The translations under genes were made by a program, and so were the position numbers. Of a DNA stretch of 64,000 nucleotides, positions 9,234 through 18,776 are shown in pieces. Numbering within the stretch: position 1 is the first letter of the stretch; every line of letters starts with the position of its first letter. Below the pieces are notes generated by a model. The model was given only the letters and a program-made list of their open reading frames with translations. It ran no database searches and was not told the DNA's origin. The DNA comes from an uncultured Clostridia bacterium (GTDB lineage: Bacteria; Bacillota; Clostridia; TANB77; CAG-508), in assembly GCA_947627185.1 (NCBI GenBank), contig CANQVF010000006.1:26533-90532 (forward strand). Direction: 5' to 3'.

Positions 9234-9342
9234 ATTAATAGTTGTTGAAAGCTTATTTAAGAAAAATATAATTAAATATTAAAATAAAATTAAAAATAAA
9301 GATTACTATAAATTTAAAAATATAAAATTAATGGAGAAAAAA

Positions 9343-9945
9343 ATGATTAATTTAGAAGAATTTAAAATAATGAAGAAAAAAGCTTTAGAAAATCATATTC
9401 CAATTATAATGGATGATACTTTAGAAAAAATAAAGGAAATTTTGAAGGAAAAAAATCCTCAAAGAATTTTAGAAATTGGAACAGCAGTTGGATATTCAGC
9501 AACATGTTTTGCAATGTATACATCAGAGAACTGTATAATAGATACAATAGAACTAGATGAACAAAGGGCAAAAGAAGCAATTCAAAATGTAAAAAAAATT
9601 GGTGTAGATAAAAAAATAAATATTATGATTGGCAATGCTGTAGATATACTTCCAACACTAAAAAATGAATATGATTTAGTATTTATTGATGCAGCAAAAA
9701 GCAAATATTCTATTTTTCTAGAAGAAGGACTAAGACTTATTAAAAATGGAGGAATTATTTTAGCTGATAATATTTTGTACAAAGGTTATGTTATGAGTGA
9801 TTATAATAAACACAAACAAAGAACAGCTGTAAGACATTTAAGAGAATATATAAAAGAAGTTACAGAAAATCCTAATTTAGAAACAGAAATTTTAGAAATA
9901 GGAGATGGATTAGCAGTAACAAAAGTAAAGAATAAAGTTCTTTGA
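9343..9945 (+). CDS. SAM-dependent O-methyltransferase (TrmR/YrrM or caffeoyl-CoA OMT family)
   Basis: RILEIGTAVGYSA, DLVFIDAAKSKY, GGIILADNIL; start chosen after GGAG. Confidence 0.88.
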   Translation: MINLEEFKIMKKKALENHIPIIMDDTLEKIKEILKEKNPQRILEIGTAVGYSATCFAMYTSENCIIDTIELDEQRAKEAIQNVKKIGVDKKINIMIGNAVDILPTLKNEYDLVFIDAAKSKYSIFLEEGLRLIKNGGIILADNILYKGYVMSDYNKHKQRTAVRHLREYIKEVTENPNLETEILEIGDGLAVTKVKNKVL

Positions 9946-9988
9946 TTGACTAATTTTATAGATTGTAATAAAATGTTTTAAACATTTT
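9946..9988 (+). promoter_or_regulatory. Promoter of glmU overlapped by a palindrome
   Basis: TTGACT-17-TAAAAT; AAAATGTTT-TA-AACATTTT at 9970-9988. Confidence 0.65.
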
Positions 9989-10044
9989 GTATAAATTTAA
10001 AATAAAATAAATATATAAACTTTTAAAGAATAAGAGGTGTTTTT

Positions 10045-11316
10045 ATGATTATTGATAATGAAGAAATATTTGTTACTACAATAATAATGGCTGCTGGAAA
10101 AGGAACAAGAATGAAATCTAATAAATCAAAATTAGTCCATAAAATTTATGATAAAGAACTTGTAAAAAGAGTTGCAGAAGTAGCTGAAAAAGTAGGTTCA
10201 GATGAAATAATTACAGTTGTTGGACACTTGAGAGAACAAGTAGAAGCTGTTCTTGGTAATTCTGTAAAATATGCTTATCAAGAGGAACTTCTAGGTACTG
10301 GTCATGCTGTTATGCAAGCAACTAAATTTTTAGAAGGAAAGAAAGGAAAAGCAATCATACTTTATGGTGATGTTCCGATTTTAAGACCAGAAACTTTAAA
10401 AAATTTATTGTCAAAAAGTATAAAAAACAAAGAATATGCTACTCTTTTAACAGCAATTTATGAAAATCCTACTGGATATGGAAGAATTATTCGTGATGAA
10501 GGTGGAAATATTAAGGCAATTGTTGAAGAAAAAGATGCAAATATGTTTGAAAAAGAAATAAAAGAAATAAATTCTGGAATTTATTGTTTTGATATAGAAG
10601 AACTATTATATGCTTTAAAAAAATTAACACCTAATAATGTTCAAGGTGAATATTACTTAACTGATGTTATAAAAATAATGAATGATAAAGGTTTAAAAAC
10701 AGGTGCTGTTATTGTAGAAGATAATACAGAAATATTGGGTGTAAATGATAGAACACAATTGGAGCTTTTAACAAGAGTTTTAAGAATGAGAATTAATGCT
10801 TATCATATGTCAAATGGTGTTACTATTGAAGATTCTAATTCAACTTATATTCATGATGATGTAAAAATAGGAGTAGATACTGTTATACATCCAAATACAA
10901 CAATAAAAGGTGGTGTTGTAATAGGAAATAATTGTGAAATAGGACCAAATGCATATATTAGAGAAAATTGTATGATTGGTAACAATGTAAAAGTTGGAAA
11001 CTTTGTAGAAATTAAGAAAACAAAAGTTGGAGACAGAACAAAACTACCACATTTTATTTATTTTGGTGATACAGAAATTGGAGAAGATTGTAATGTCGGA
11101 TGTGGTACAATAACTTGTAATTATGATGGAAAAGAAAAACATCAAACTAAAATAGGAAATAGAGTTTTTATTGGTTCAAATGTAAATTTAGTTGCACCAG
11201 TCATTTTAGGTGATGATGTTTTGATAGCTGCTGGTTCTACAATTACTGAAGATGTTCCATCAGGAAAAATGGGAATTGCAAGGGAAAGACAAATAAATAA
11301 AGATAGAAAAAAATAA
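10045..11316 (+). CDS. glmU: Bifunctional N-acetylglucosamine-1-phosphate uridyltransferase / glucosamine-1-phosphate acetyltransferase
   Basis: MAAGKGTRMKS; C-terminal left-handed beta-helix hexapeptides; FGDTEIGEDCNVGCGTITCNYDG. Confidence 0.96.
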   Translation: MIIDNEEIFVTTIIMAAGKGTRMKSNKSKLVHKIYDKELVKRVAEVAEKVGSDEIITVVGHLREQVEAVLGNSVKYAYQEELLGTGHAVMQATKFLEGKKGKAIILYGDVPILRPETLKNLLSKSIKNKEYATLLTAIYENPTGYGRIIRDEGGNIKAIVEEKDANMFEKEIKEINSGIYCFDIEELLYALKKLTPNNVQGEYYLTDVIKIMNDKGLKTGAVIVEDNTEILGVNDRTQLELLTRVLRMRINAYHMSNGVTIEDSNSTYIHDDVKIGVDTVIHPNTTIKGGVVIGNNCEIGPNAYIRENCMIGNNVKVGNFVEIKKTKVGDRTKLPHFIYFGDTEIGEDCNVGCGTITCNYDGKEKHQTKIGNRVFIGSNVNLVAPVILGDDVLIAAGSTITEDVPSGKMGIARERQINKDRKK

Positions 11317-11379
11317 ATATAAGGAGAAAAATAAGTAATAGCTATTTATATTATAGTTATTACTTATAATAATGTAAAA

Positions 11380-12564
11380 ATGAATAATAAAAAAACATAC
11401 GAAAAAATTATTGAAAATAGATTTACAATATCAGGAATATTAATTGTTGTCTTAGGAATTGTAGGATTTTTTATTAATAATATAAATATTAAAGATTGGT
11501 TTTTAACTACTGATAAATTATTTTGTTTTTGGTGGAATATTAAATTTTTTGCATTATTTTTATTAAGTTATGATTTATTTTTTATTATTTCTAACCAAAA
11601 TAAAAAATTATCACTAATAGGTACAATATTAATTGTTTTTTCTAGTGTTGTTCAATGGAATATGAATAATATAGATTCTTTAATAATAGCAGAATTATTA
11701 ACTGTGCTTGTTCAAAAATTTTTTGAAAAAGATAAAAAAATTTTAATTTCAATTTTGTTTATTATTTTTTCAATTATATATACATTTACATTTAGACCTT
11801 ATGCAATAGCTTTTGGATATTTATTTTTAGCTTTAATTGTATGGATAATATTAAAAAATGTTTATCTTATTAAAAATAATAAAAAAGAAATTTTATTAGG
11901 AATTTTTACTTTTTTGTTAAGTGCAGTTGCAATGATAATTTGCTATTGTTTTTTTAATAACAATAATATTGAATATTTAGAAATGAAGCAAAAAGGAATA
12001 TCAATTTTATATTCTTACTTATATAGCATATTATTACCTTTTTATAATTTAGAAGGAAAAGAATTAATTAGTAGTTTTATGTGTGTTTTTCCAATTCCAA
12101 TGATTATTTCACTATATTATTTATATAAAAAAGAAAATCATTCAGAATTTTTATTACCATTAACAATGGTAATTGTTTTAGAAACAGCATTTTGTATATC
12201 TGGATTTCCAGAAATAATTTCTAAAGTAACTTTATTTTCAGAAACAAATGCTTTAAGAACAATGGCATCTGTTTCACTTGGAAATTTGTTTTTAATATTT
12301 TATTTTTTAGGAAATATTGATGAAGAACTATTTAAAATAAAATATTCAATGAGAATTACCATATTAGTTACTTGCACATTGATATTTATTAATTTTCCAA
12401 TAGCTTTTGCAAGTAAAAAATATATGTATTTATTTGTATGTGAACTTACAACACTTACATTTTTATTTTTAAATTATTCTGATAAAAAATATCAAAAAGT
12501 TTTTCTGTTTTTTTTAGTATTATTTACATTAATATCAGGAATACCTGTTAATTTTATAGTCTAA
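11380..12564 (+). CDS. Polytopic membrane protein; truncated relative of the 47516 GT-C/YfhO-like protein
   Basis: 'FSSVVQWNMNNIDSLIIAELLTVLVQKFFEKDKK' aligns with 'FSSAVQWWYCMDTLLWGQIAIVLIDKFMNTDKK' of 47516. Confidence 0.75.
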   Translation: MNNKKTYEKIIENRFTISGILIVVLGIVGFFINNINIKDWFLTTDKLFCFWWNIKFFALFLLSYDLFFIISNQNKKLSLIGTILIVFSSVVQWNMNNIDSLIIAELLTVLVQKFFEKDKKILISILFIIFSIIYTFTFRPYAIAFGYLFLALIVWIILKNVYLIKNNKKEILLGIFTFLLSAVAMIICYCFFNNNNIEYLEMKQKGISILYSYLYSILLPFYNLEGKELISSFMCVFPIPMIISLYYLYKKENHSEFLLPLTMVIVLETAFCISGFPEIISKVTLFSETNALRTMASVSLGNLFLIFYFLGNIDEELFKIKYSMRITILVTCTLIFINFPIAFASKKYMYLFVCELTTLTFLFLNYSDKKYQKVFLFFLVLFTLISGIPVNFIV

Positions 12565-12610
12565 AAAATGTGAAAATTTTGTGATGAATGTGGAAAATAT
12601 GTAAAAACCT

Positions 12611-12638
12611 TTGACAAGTGTTTTTGCTATGATATAAT
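12611..12638 (+). promoter_or_regulatory. SigA promoter of rml operon
   Basis: TTGACA-16-TATAAT. Confidence 0.85.
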
Positions 12639-12702
12639 GTGTGCATTGAAATAATAAAAAGAAAGGATGTTAGATATAAGTTCTAACAAAATAAAAGATA
12701 AT

Positions 12703-13563
12703 ATGAAAAAAGTGTTTTTAATTGGAGCAGATGGAATGCTTGGAGGAGAATTAAAAGAAAGATTAGAAAAAAATTATGAAGTAGTAGGAACAACAATAGA
12801 AACTTTAGACATTTGTGATAAATCAGCAGTTCTTGCTAAAGCAAAAGAAATAAAGCCATATTTTATAATTAATTGTGCTGCATTTACAAATGTTGATGCT
12901 TGCGAAGTAAAAGAAGATTTAGCATTAGCTGTTAATGGAACAGCATTAGAAAATATTGCTGAAGCTGCAAAACAAGAAAATGCTACATTAATACATATTA
13001 GTACAGATTATGTTTTTGCAGGAAATAAACCAATAAATGAAATATACACAGAAGATATGGAGCCAAATCCAGTTAGTGCTTATGGTAGAACAAAATTAGT
13101 TGGTGAACAAAATGCTAAAAAAGCAGGAAAATATTATATTTTAAGAACAGCTTGGCTTTATGGATTAGGTGGAAAAAATTTTGTAAAAACAATGCTTAAA
13201 TTATCTGAAAATCATGATGAAATATCTGTTGTAGATGACCAACACGGAAGCCCAACTTCAACAACAACACTTTGTGAAATTATAGAAAAAATCATGGAAA
13301 AAGAACCAGAGTATGGTATATATCATTCAACAAATGAAGGCTTTACAACATGGTGTAAATTTACAAAGAAAATATTTGAATATGCTAACATTAAAACAAA
13401 TGTTAAAGCAATAACTTCAGAAGAATATAAAGAAATGTATCCTGCATCTAGTGATAGACCAAAGAATAGTCAGCTATCAAAAGATAAATTAAAAAGTGTT
13501 GGAATAATTCCAGCAAATTGGGAGGATGCTTTAAAAGAATATTTAAAGGAGGAATTAAAATAA
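12703..13563 (+). CDS. rfbD: dTDP-4-dehydrorhamnose reductase
   Basis: [33 protein letters not shown]; start chosen at MKKVFLIG rather than track start 12667. Confidence 0.93.
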   Translation: MKKVFLIGADGMLGGELKERLEKNYEVVGTTIETLDICDKSAVLAKAKEIKPYFIINCAAFTNVDACEVKEDLALAVNGTALENIAEAAKQENATLIHISTDYVFAGNKPINEIYTEDMEPNPVSAYGRTKLVGEQNAKKAGKYYILRTAWLYGLGGKNFVKTMLKLSENHDEISVVDDQHGSPTSTTTLCEIIEKIMEKEPEYGIYHSTNEGFTTWCKFTKKIFEYANIKTNVKAITSEEYKEMYPASSDRPKNSQLSKDKLKSVGIIPANWEDALKEYLKEELK

Positions 13564-14480
13564 TGAAAGGTATTATTTTAGCAGGAGGTAGTGCTACAAG
13601 ATTATATCCTATAACACTAGCTGTATCAAAGCAAATGTTACCAGTATATGATAAACCAATGATTTACTATCCTTTGTCAACTTTAATGATGGCAGGAATT
13701 AGAGAAGTATTAATCATTTCTACACCAGTTCATTTACCAGCATTTAAAAGTCTATTAGGTGATGGTTCTAGATTTGGAATGAAATTAGAATATAAAGTTC
13801 AAGAAAAACCTGTTGGACTAGCTGATGCTTTTATACTTGGAGAAGAATTTATAGGAAAAGATAATGTTGCTTTAATATTAGGTGACAATATGATATATGG
13901 TTCTAGAGTTGAAAGAGTTTTAAAAGCTGCTAGTCGTTTAAAAGAAGGTGGAATTATTTTTGGATATCAAGTTGCAGATCCAACATCTTATGGAGTTGTA
14001 GAAATTGATAAATCTGGTACAGCCTTATCCATAGAAGAAAAACCAGAAAATCCAAAATCAAATTTTGCAGTTCCAGGAATTTATTTTTATGATAATGAAG
14101 TTGTAAAAATTGCAAAATCTATAAAACCTTCAGATAGAGGAGAATTAGAAATAACAGATGTAAATAAAAAATATATGGAGCAAGGCAAATTGCATGTTAT
14201 ACCATTAGGTAATGGCTATGCTTGGTTTGATACAGGTTCTGCTGATAGATTATCAGATGCTTCAGATTATGTAAAAGCAATAGAATTAAGACAAGGAACA
14301 CAAATAGCATGTTTAGAAGAAATTGCATATAGAAATGAATGGATTTCTAAAGAAAGTTTATTAGTTGAAGCGGAAAAATACAAAAAAACAGAATATGGAA
14401 AATATTTAAAAAGAATAGCACAGCAAGATTATAGAGAATATAAAGAAATATATGAAAGTAATTTGTTTGATGCAAATTAA
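13563..14480 (+). CDS. rfbA: Glucose-1-phosphate thymidylyltransferase
   Basis: [47 protein letters not shown] overlap with rfbD. Confidence 0.97.
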   Translation: MKGIILAGGSATRLYPITLAVSKQMLPVYDKPMIYYPLSTLMMAGIREVLIISTPVHLPAFKSLLGDGSRFGMKLEYKVQEKPVGLADAFILGEEFIGKDNVALILGDNMIYGSRVERVLKAASRLKEGGIIFGYQVADPTSYGVVEIDKSGTALSIEEKPENPKSNFAVPGIYFYDNEVVKIAKSIKPSDRGELEITDVNKKYMEQGKLHVIPLGNGYAWFDTGSADRLSDASDYVKAIELRQGTQIACLEEIAYRNEWISKESLLVEAEKYKKTEYGKYLKRIAQQDYREYKEIYESNLFDAN

Positions 14481-14494
14481 AATTGAAAATACAT

Positions 14495-14537
14495 ATAATA
14501 TTGAGCTGTAAATTTTTTACAGCTTAATATTTTTTAA
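14495..14537 (+). terminator. Terminator after rfbA
   Basis: AATATTGAGCTGTAAA-ttt-TTTACAGCTTAATATT then T-run. Confidence 0.8.
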
Positions 14538-14549
14538 TAACATATATAC

Positions 14550-14578
14550 TTGAAAAATAATATATTTTTTGATATAAA
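14550..14578 (+). promoter_or_regulatory. SigA-type promoter of rfbC
   Basis: TTGAAA-17-TATAAA. Confidence 0.65.
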
Positions 14579-14614
14579 ATAGTAGATAAATTTTAAAAAG
14601 TAAAGGAGAAAAAA

Positions 14615-15199
14615 ATGGGCAAATTTACTAGAATTGATACTTCAATAGATGGAGTTTATGTAGTAGAACCAACAGTATTTGGAGATAACAGAGGTTATTT
14701 CATGGAAACATATAGTAAAACAGATTTTGAAGAAATTGGAATAACAAATGATTTTGTGCAAGATAATCAATCAAAATCAAAAAAAGGAGTTTTAAGAGGA
14801 TTGCATTTTCAAAAAGAAAATACACAAGCTAAACTTGTTAGATGCATAAAAGGCGAAGTATTTGATGTTGCAGTTGACTTAAGACCAGGAAGTAAAACTT
14901 ATGGAAAATGGGAAGGTGTAATCTTATCTGAAGAAAATAAAAAGATGTTTATGATTCCTAGAGGATTTGCTCATGGATTTTTAGTTCTTTCAGAAGAAGC
15001 AGAATTTAGTTATAAATGTGATGATGTATATAATCATTCAGCAGAAGGCGGATTGAAATGGAATGATCCAGAAATAGGTATTGTTTGGCCAGAAGTTCCA
15101 GGAATGAAACCAGATGAATATTTAACATCAGAAAAAGATGGTAAATGGCCAACACTTAATGAATTAAGAAATACAGATTTATTTTCTAATTTAAAATAA
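14615..15199 (+). CDS. rfbC: dTDP-4-dehydrorhamnose 3,5-epimerase
   Basis: FVQDNQSKSKKGVLRGLHFQ, VDLRPGSKTYGKW, IPRGFAHGFLVLSEEAEFSYKCDDVY. Confidence 0.96.
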   Translation: MGKFTRIDTSIDGVYVVEPTVFGDNRGYFMETYSKTDFEEIGITNDFVQDNQSKSKKGVLRGLHFQKENTQAKLVRCIKGEVFDVAVDLRPGSKTYGKWEGVILSEENKKMFMIPRGFAHGFLVLSEEAEFSYKCDDVYNHSAEGGLKWNDPEIGIVWPEVPGMKPDEYLTSEKDGKWPTLNELRNTDLFSNLK

Positions 15200-15236
15200 A
15201 TTTATGTATATGCGTTTTTGATGGATGGAAATTAAA

Positions 15237-16016
15237 ATGATAGATATAGTAAAAGCCAAAAAATATTTTAAAGAATATGTTTCAAAATATGATGTACTAG
15301 ATTCAAGAATTAAACTAAAAATTATTCATATAAATCATGTTTCAGAAAATTCAAAACAAATTGCTAAATTTTTAGATTTATCTAAAGAAGAACAAGATTT
15401 AGCAGAATTAATAGGATTACTTCATGATATAGGAAGATTTGAACAATTAAGAATATATGGTACTTTTTCAGATAAAGTTAGTATAAATCATGCTGAAAAA
15501 GGGGTAGAAATATTATTTAAAGATAATATAATTAGAAACTTTATTGAAGATACAACTTATGATGATATAATATATAAAGCTGTTAAAAATCATAATTTAC
15601 TTAAAATTGAAGAAAATCTTTTATCTAAAGAAGAATTATTACATAGCAAAATAATTAGAGATGCAGATAAATTAGATATTTTTAGAGTGTTTTTAGAGAG
15701 TAAATTAGAAGATTGTGTACACATAGAAACAGAAGATGTATCAAAAGAAATTTTAAGTGAAGAATATTTTGAAGATTTTTCAAAACAAAAATTATTATTG
15801 TATGCTAATATAAAAACTAATATGGATTTTATGGTTGCTTGTTTATCTTATATATATGATTTTAATTTTGTTGATACTTTAAAAATTGTTAAAGAAAAAG
15901 ATTATATAAATAAAATTATTAAAAAAATAGATGCTAAAGACCCATATACAAAAGAAAAATTAGATGAAATTGGTGTTATGGCTATGAACTTTATAAATAA
16001 AAGAATAAATAATTAA
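15237..16016 (+). CDS. HD-domain phosphohydrolase family protein
   Basis: HINHV...LIGLLHDIGRFEQ...HNLLKI...IIRDADKLDIFRVF. Confidence 0.85.
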   Translation: MIDIVKAKKYFKEYVSKYDVLDSRIKLKIIHINHVSENSKQIAKFLDLSKEEQDLAELIGLLHDIGRFEQLRIYGTFSDKVSINHAEKGVEILFKDNIIRNFIEDTTYDDIIYKAVKNHNLLKIEENLLSKEELLHSKIIRDADKLDIFRVFLESKLEDCVHIETEDVSKEILSEEYFEDFSKQKLLLYANIKTNMDFMVACLSYIYDFNFVDTLKIVKEKDYINKIIKKIDAKDPYTKEKLDEIGVMAMNFINKRINN

Positions 16017-16034
16017 TTTTTTAGGAGGAAAAAA

Positions 16035-17006
16035 ATGAAAAATATATTAGTTACAGGTGCAGCAGGTTTTATAGGTGCTAATTTTGCAGAATTAATGGTA
16101 AAAAAATATGAAGGTAAATATAACATTATAGTATATGATAAATTAACTTATGCAGGAAACTTACATAATTTAGATGGAATAAAAGATAAAATTACTTTTG
16201 TAAAAGGAGATATATGTGATTTTGATTTTGTAATGGAAACATACAAAAAATATAATATTGATAGCATAGTTCATTTTGCAGCAGAATCACATGTAGATAA
16301 TAGCATTAAAAATCCTTTTATATTTACACATACAAATGTAATTGGAACACACACACTTTTAGAAGCTGCAAAACAATTTTGGGGTGAAGGAAGTGAGAAT
16401 AAATTTGTACATGTTTCAACAGATGAAGTTTATGGAACACTTGGAGAAACAGGATATTTTACAGAAACTTCTCCTATTAAACCAAATAGTCCATATTCAG
16501 CATCAAAAGCATCATCAGATTTAGTTGCTTTAGCTTATAGTGAAACATATAAAATGAATGTAAGTGTAACAAATTGTTCAAATAATTATGGACCATATCA
16601 ACATCATGAAAAATTAATACCACACATGATTTCTATGGCATTAAAAGATCAAAAATTACCAGTATATGGACAAGGATTAAATATTAGAGATTGGCTTTAT
16701 GTAGAAGATCATTGTGAAGCTATTGATATAATTTTACATAAAGGTAAAAAAGGTGAAAGATATAATATTGGTGGACACAATGAAAAAAGGAATATAGAAA
16801 TAGTAAAACTAATTTTGGAAAGACTTGGAAAACCAGAATCACTAATTTCTTACGTTGAAGATAGAAAAGGACATGATTATAGATATGCAATTGATCCTAC
16901 TAAATTAAAAAATGAGTTTGGTTGGGAACCAAAAACAATGTTTAAGGATGGAATTGTTAAAACTATAGATTGGTATTTAGCACATCCTGAATATTTAATG
17001 AAATAA
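16035..17006 (+). CDS. rfbB: dTDP-glucose 4,6-dehydratase
   Basis: ILVTGAAGFIGANF, HFAAESHVDNSI, STDEVYG, YSASKASSDL. Confidence 0.96.
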   Translation: MKNILVTGAAGFIGANFAELMVKKYEGKYNIIVYDKLTYAGNLHNLDGIKDKITFVKGDICDFDFVMETYKKYNIDSIVHFAAESHVDNSIKNPFIFTHTNVIGTHTLLEAAKQFWGEGSENKFVHVSTDEVYGTLGETGYFTETSPIKPNSPYSASKASSDLVALAYSETYKMNVSVTNCSNNYGPYQHHEKLIPHMISMALKDQKLPVYGQGLNIRDWLYVEDHCEAIDIILHKGKKGERYNIGGHNEKRNIEIVKLILERLGKPESLISYVEDRKGHDYRYAIDPTKLKNEFGWEPKTMFKDGIVKTIDWYLAHPEYLMK

Positions 17007-17009
17007 AAA

Positions 17010-18776
17010 ATGGTGAAAAATATGCAAGTTTTAAAAATTATATTATTATTAATTTCTTTTGCAGGGTATTACTTATTTTTTAAGAAAAAAACAGAAATTA
17101 AAGAAGAATTTATACCAATACTTGTATTTTCTACAATAGGTGTTATAGAATTTTTAGCTGGAATATTAAATTTCATGAAATTAGCAACTATATTTATATG
17201 TGGTATTGGTATATTATTTTTTATAAAAGAATTTTATATAATAATAAAAAACAAAGAAAAAATAAAATGTAATTTTAAAGTCTTAATTTTTATAATTCTA
17301 GCACTAGCATTCTTATTTATTTTAAAAGATAAATATTTAATTCATTATGATAATTTTTCACATTGGGGAATGATAGTTAAAGAAATTTTATTAGAAAATA
17401 GATTACCAAATTTTAAATCTACTCAAATAATTTTCACAGCATATCCACCAGGAACTGCTTGTTTTATTTATTACATCTGTAAATTTATTGGCAGTTCTGA
17501 AGGAATGATGTTATTCGCACAAAGCTTGCTAATCTTGGCAGGACTTTATACATTTTTAGTATTTTGTGATAAAAATAAAATTATAAATTACGTTTATGTA
17601 ATTATAATGAGCATATATTTATTAATTGGAAACATATTTATAGATCAATTATTAGTAGATACTATAATACCAATTATGGCTTTATCTTCTTTATGTATAA
17701 TAATAACATATAAAACAGATAACAAAAAAGCATTGGTATATAATATACCAATACTATCATTACTAATGATAGTAAAGAACTCTAGTGTGTTTTTTATAAT
17801 AATTGATTTAGTTGTTTGGTTTATATATTTTATAAAAAATGCTGGTATAAAAAATATATATAAACAAAAATATATATTATTAATTTTATTGCCATTTATA
17901 TTAATGTTTTTATGGTCTTGTCATACAAAATTAGTTTTTGATGAGCCTCAGAATTCAAAACATGCGATGTCAATTTCAAATTATGCAAATACTTTTAAAT
18001 CAAAAGATAATTCGGATTTTAATTTTATTTTTGAAAAAATGATTGAAAAAATGACATCATTAGAAAATAAAGAAAATGAAATTATTTTAATATCTGCTTT
18101 AAGTTTTGTAATAATGTTTGCTCTTGCTTTTAAGAATAAAGAGAAAAGAAATAATATTATTTGGTATTTTGTTTTATTTTTAATTACATATATTTTATAT
18201 CAAGTTAGTTTGTATTGTATGTATTTGTTTTCTATGCCAATTAATGAAGCAAGAACTTTATCTGGATATTCAAGATATTACAGTACTTTATCATTATTTT
18301 TATATGGTATATCAGTAATTACAATATTAAATTTTGAAAAAATAGAATATAAACAAAACAACAAAATTAAAAATATATTTATAAAAATGATATTTTTAAT
18401 TTTTATTGTATTTCCAGTTATTTTATATAGAGATAATTTAAATTTATTCTTTTGCTCTAAACAAAGTGATTCTAAAAATTATTTAAGATATGAAATAGTA
18501 AATATAAAAGAAAAAAATAATATAGAAGAGAAAAAGAGTTATTTAATATATATTTCTAACGATAAAAATGTTGATGCTGATTATTTAACTCATATGTGTG
18601 AATATGAATTTAGAACTATAAATGTAAAAATTATTAATAATTTTGATGAATTAAGAGATATGAATGAAATATTTGATTATGATTACTTTATATTATTAAG
18701 AAAAGATGAAAAAACATTAGAATTTATAAATATAATTAAAGGAGATATAAATCAAGATGTTATTAGATTTAGATAA
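17010..18776 (+). CDS. Polytopic membrane GT-C-like glycosyltransferase or polymerase
   Basis: Many TM segments; extracytoplasmic HYDNFSHWGMIVKEILLENRLPNF motif. Confidence 0.65.
   Translation: MVKNMQVLKIILLLISFAGYYLFFKKKTEIKEEFIPILVFSTIGVIEFLAGILNFMKLATIFICGIGILFFIKEFYIIIKNKEKIKCNFKVLIFIILALAFLFILKDKYLIHYDNFSHWGMIVKEILLENRLPNFKSTQIIFTAYPPGTACFIYYICKFIGSSEGMMLFAQSLLILAGLYTFLVFCDKNKIINYVYVIIMSIYLLIGNIFIDQLLVDTIIPIMALSSLCIIITYKTDNKKALVYNIPILSLLMIVKNSSVFFIIIDLVVWFIYFIKNAGIKNIYKQKYILLILLPFILMFLWSCHTKLVFDEPQNSKHAMSISNYANTFKSKDNSDFNFIFEKMIEKMTSLENKENEIILISALSFVIMFALAFKNKEKRNNIIWYFVLFLITYILYQVSLYCMYLFSMPINEARTLSGYSRYYSTLSLFLYGISVITILNFEKIEYKQNNKIKNIFIKMIFLIFIVFPVILYRDNLNLFFCSKQSDSKNYLRYEIVNIKEKNNIEEKKSYLIYISNDKNVDADYLTHMCEYEFRTINVKIINNFDELRDMNEIFDYDYFILLRKDEKTLEFINIIKGDINQDVIRFR

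Noticed and set aside
8792-9240. Type II toxin-antitoxin system at the minus-strand islet
   Set aside because: Only one ORF is present and it has no recognisable toxin or antitoxin motif; pairing partner absent.
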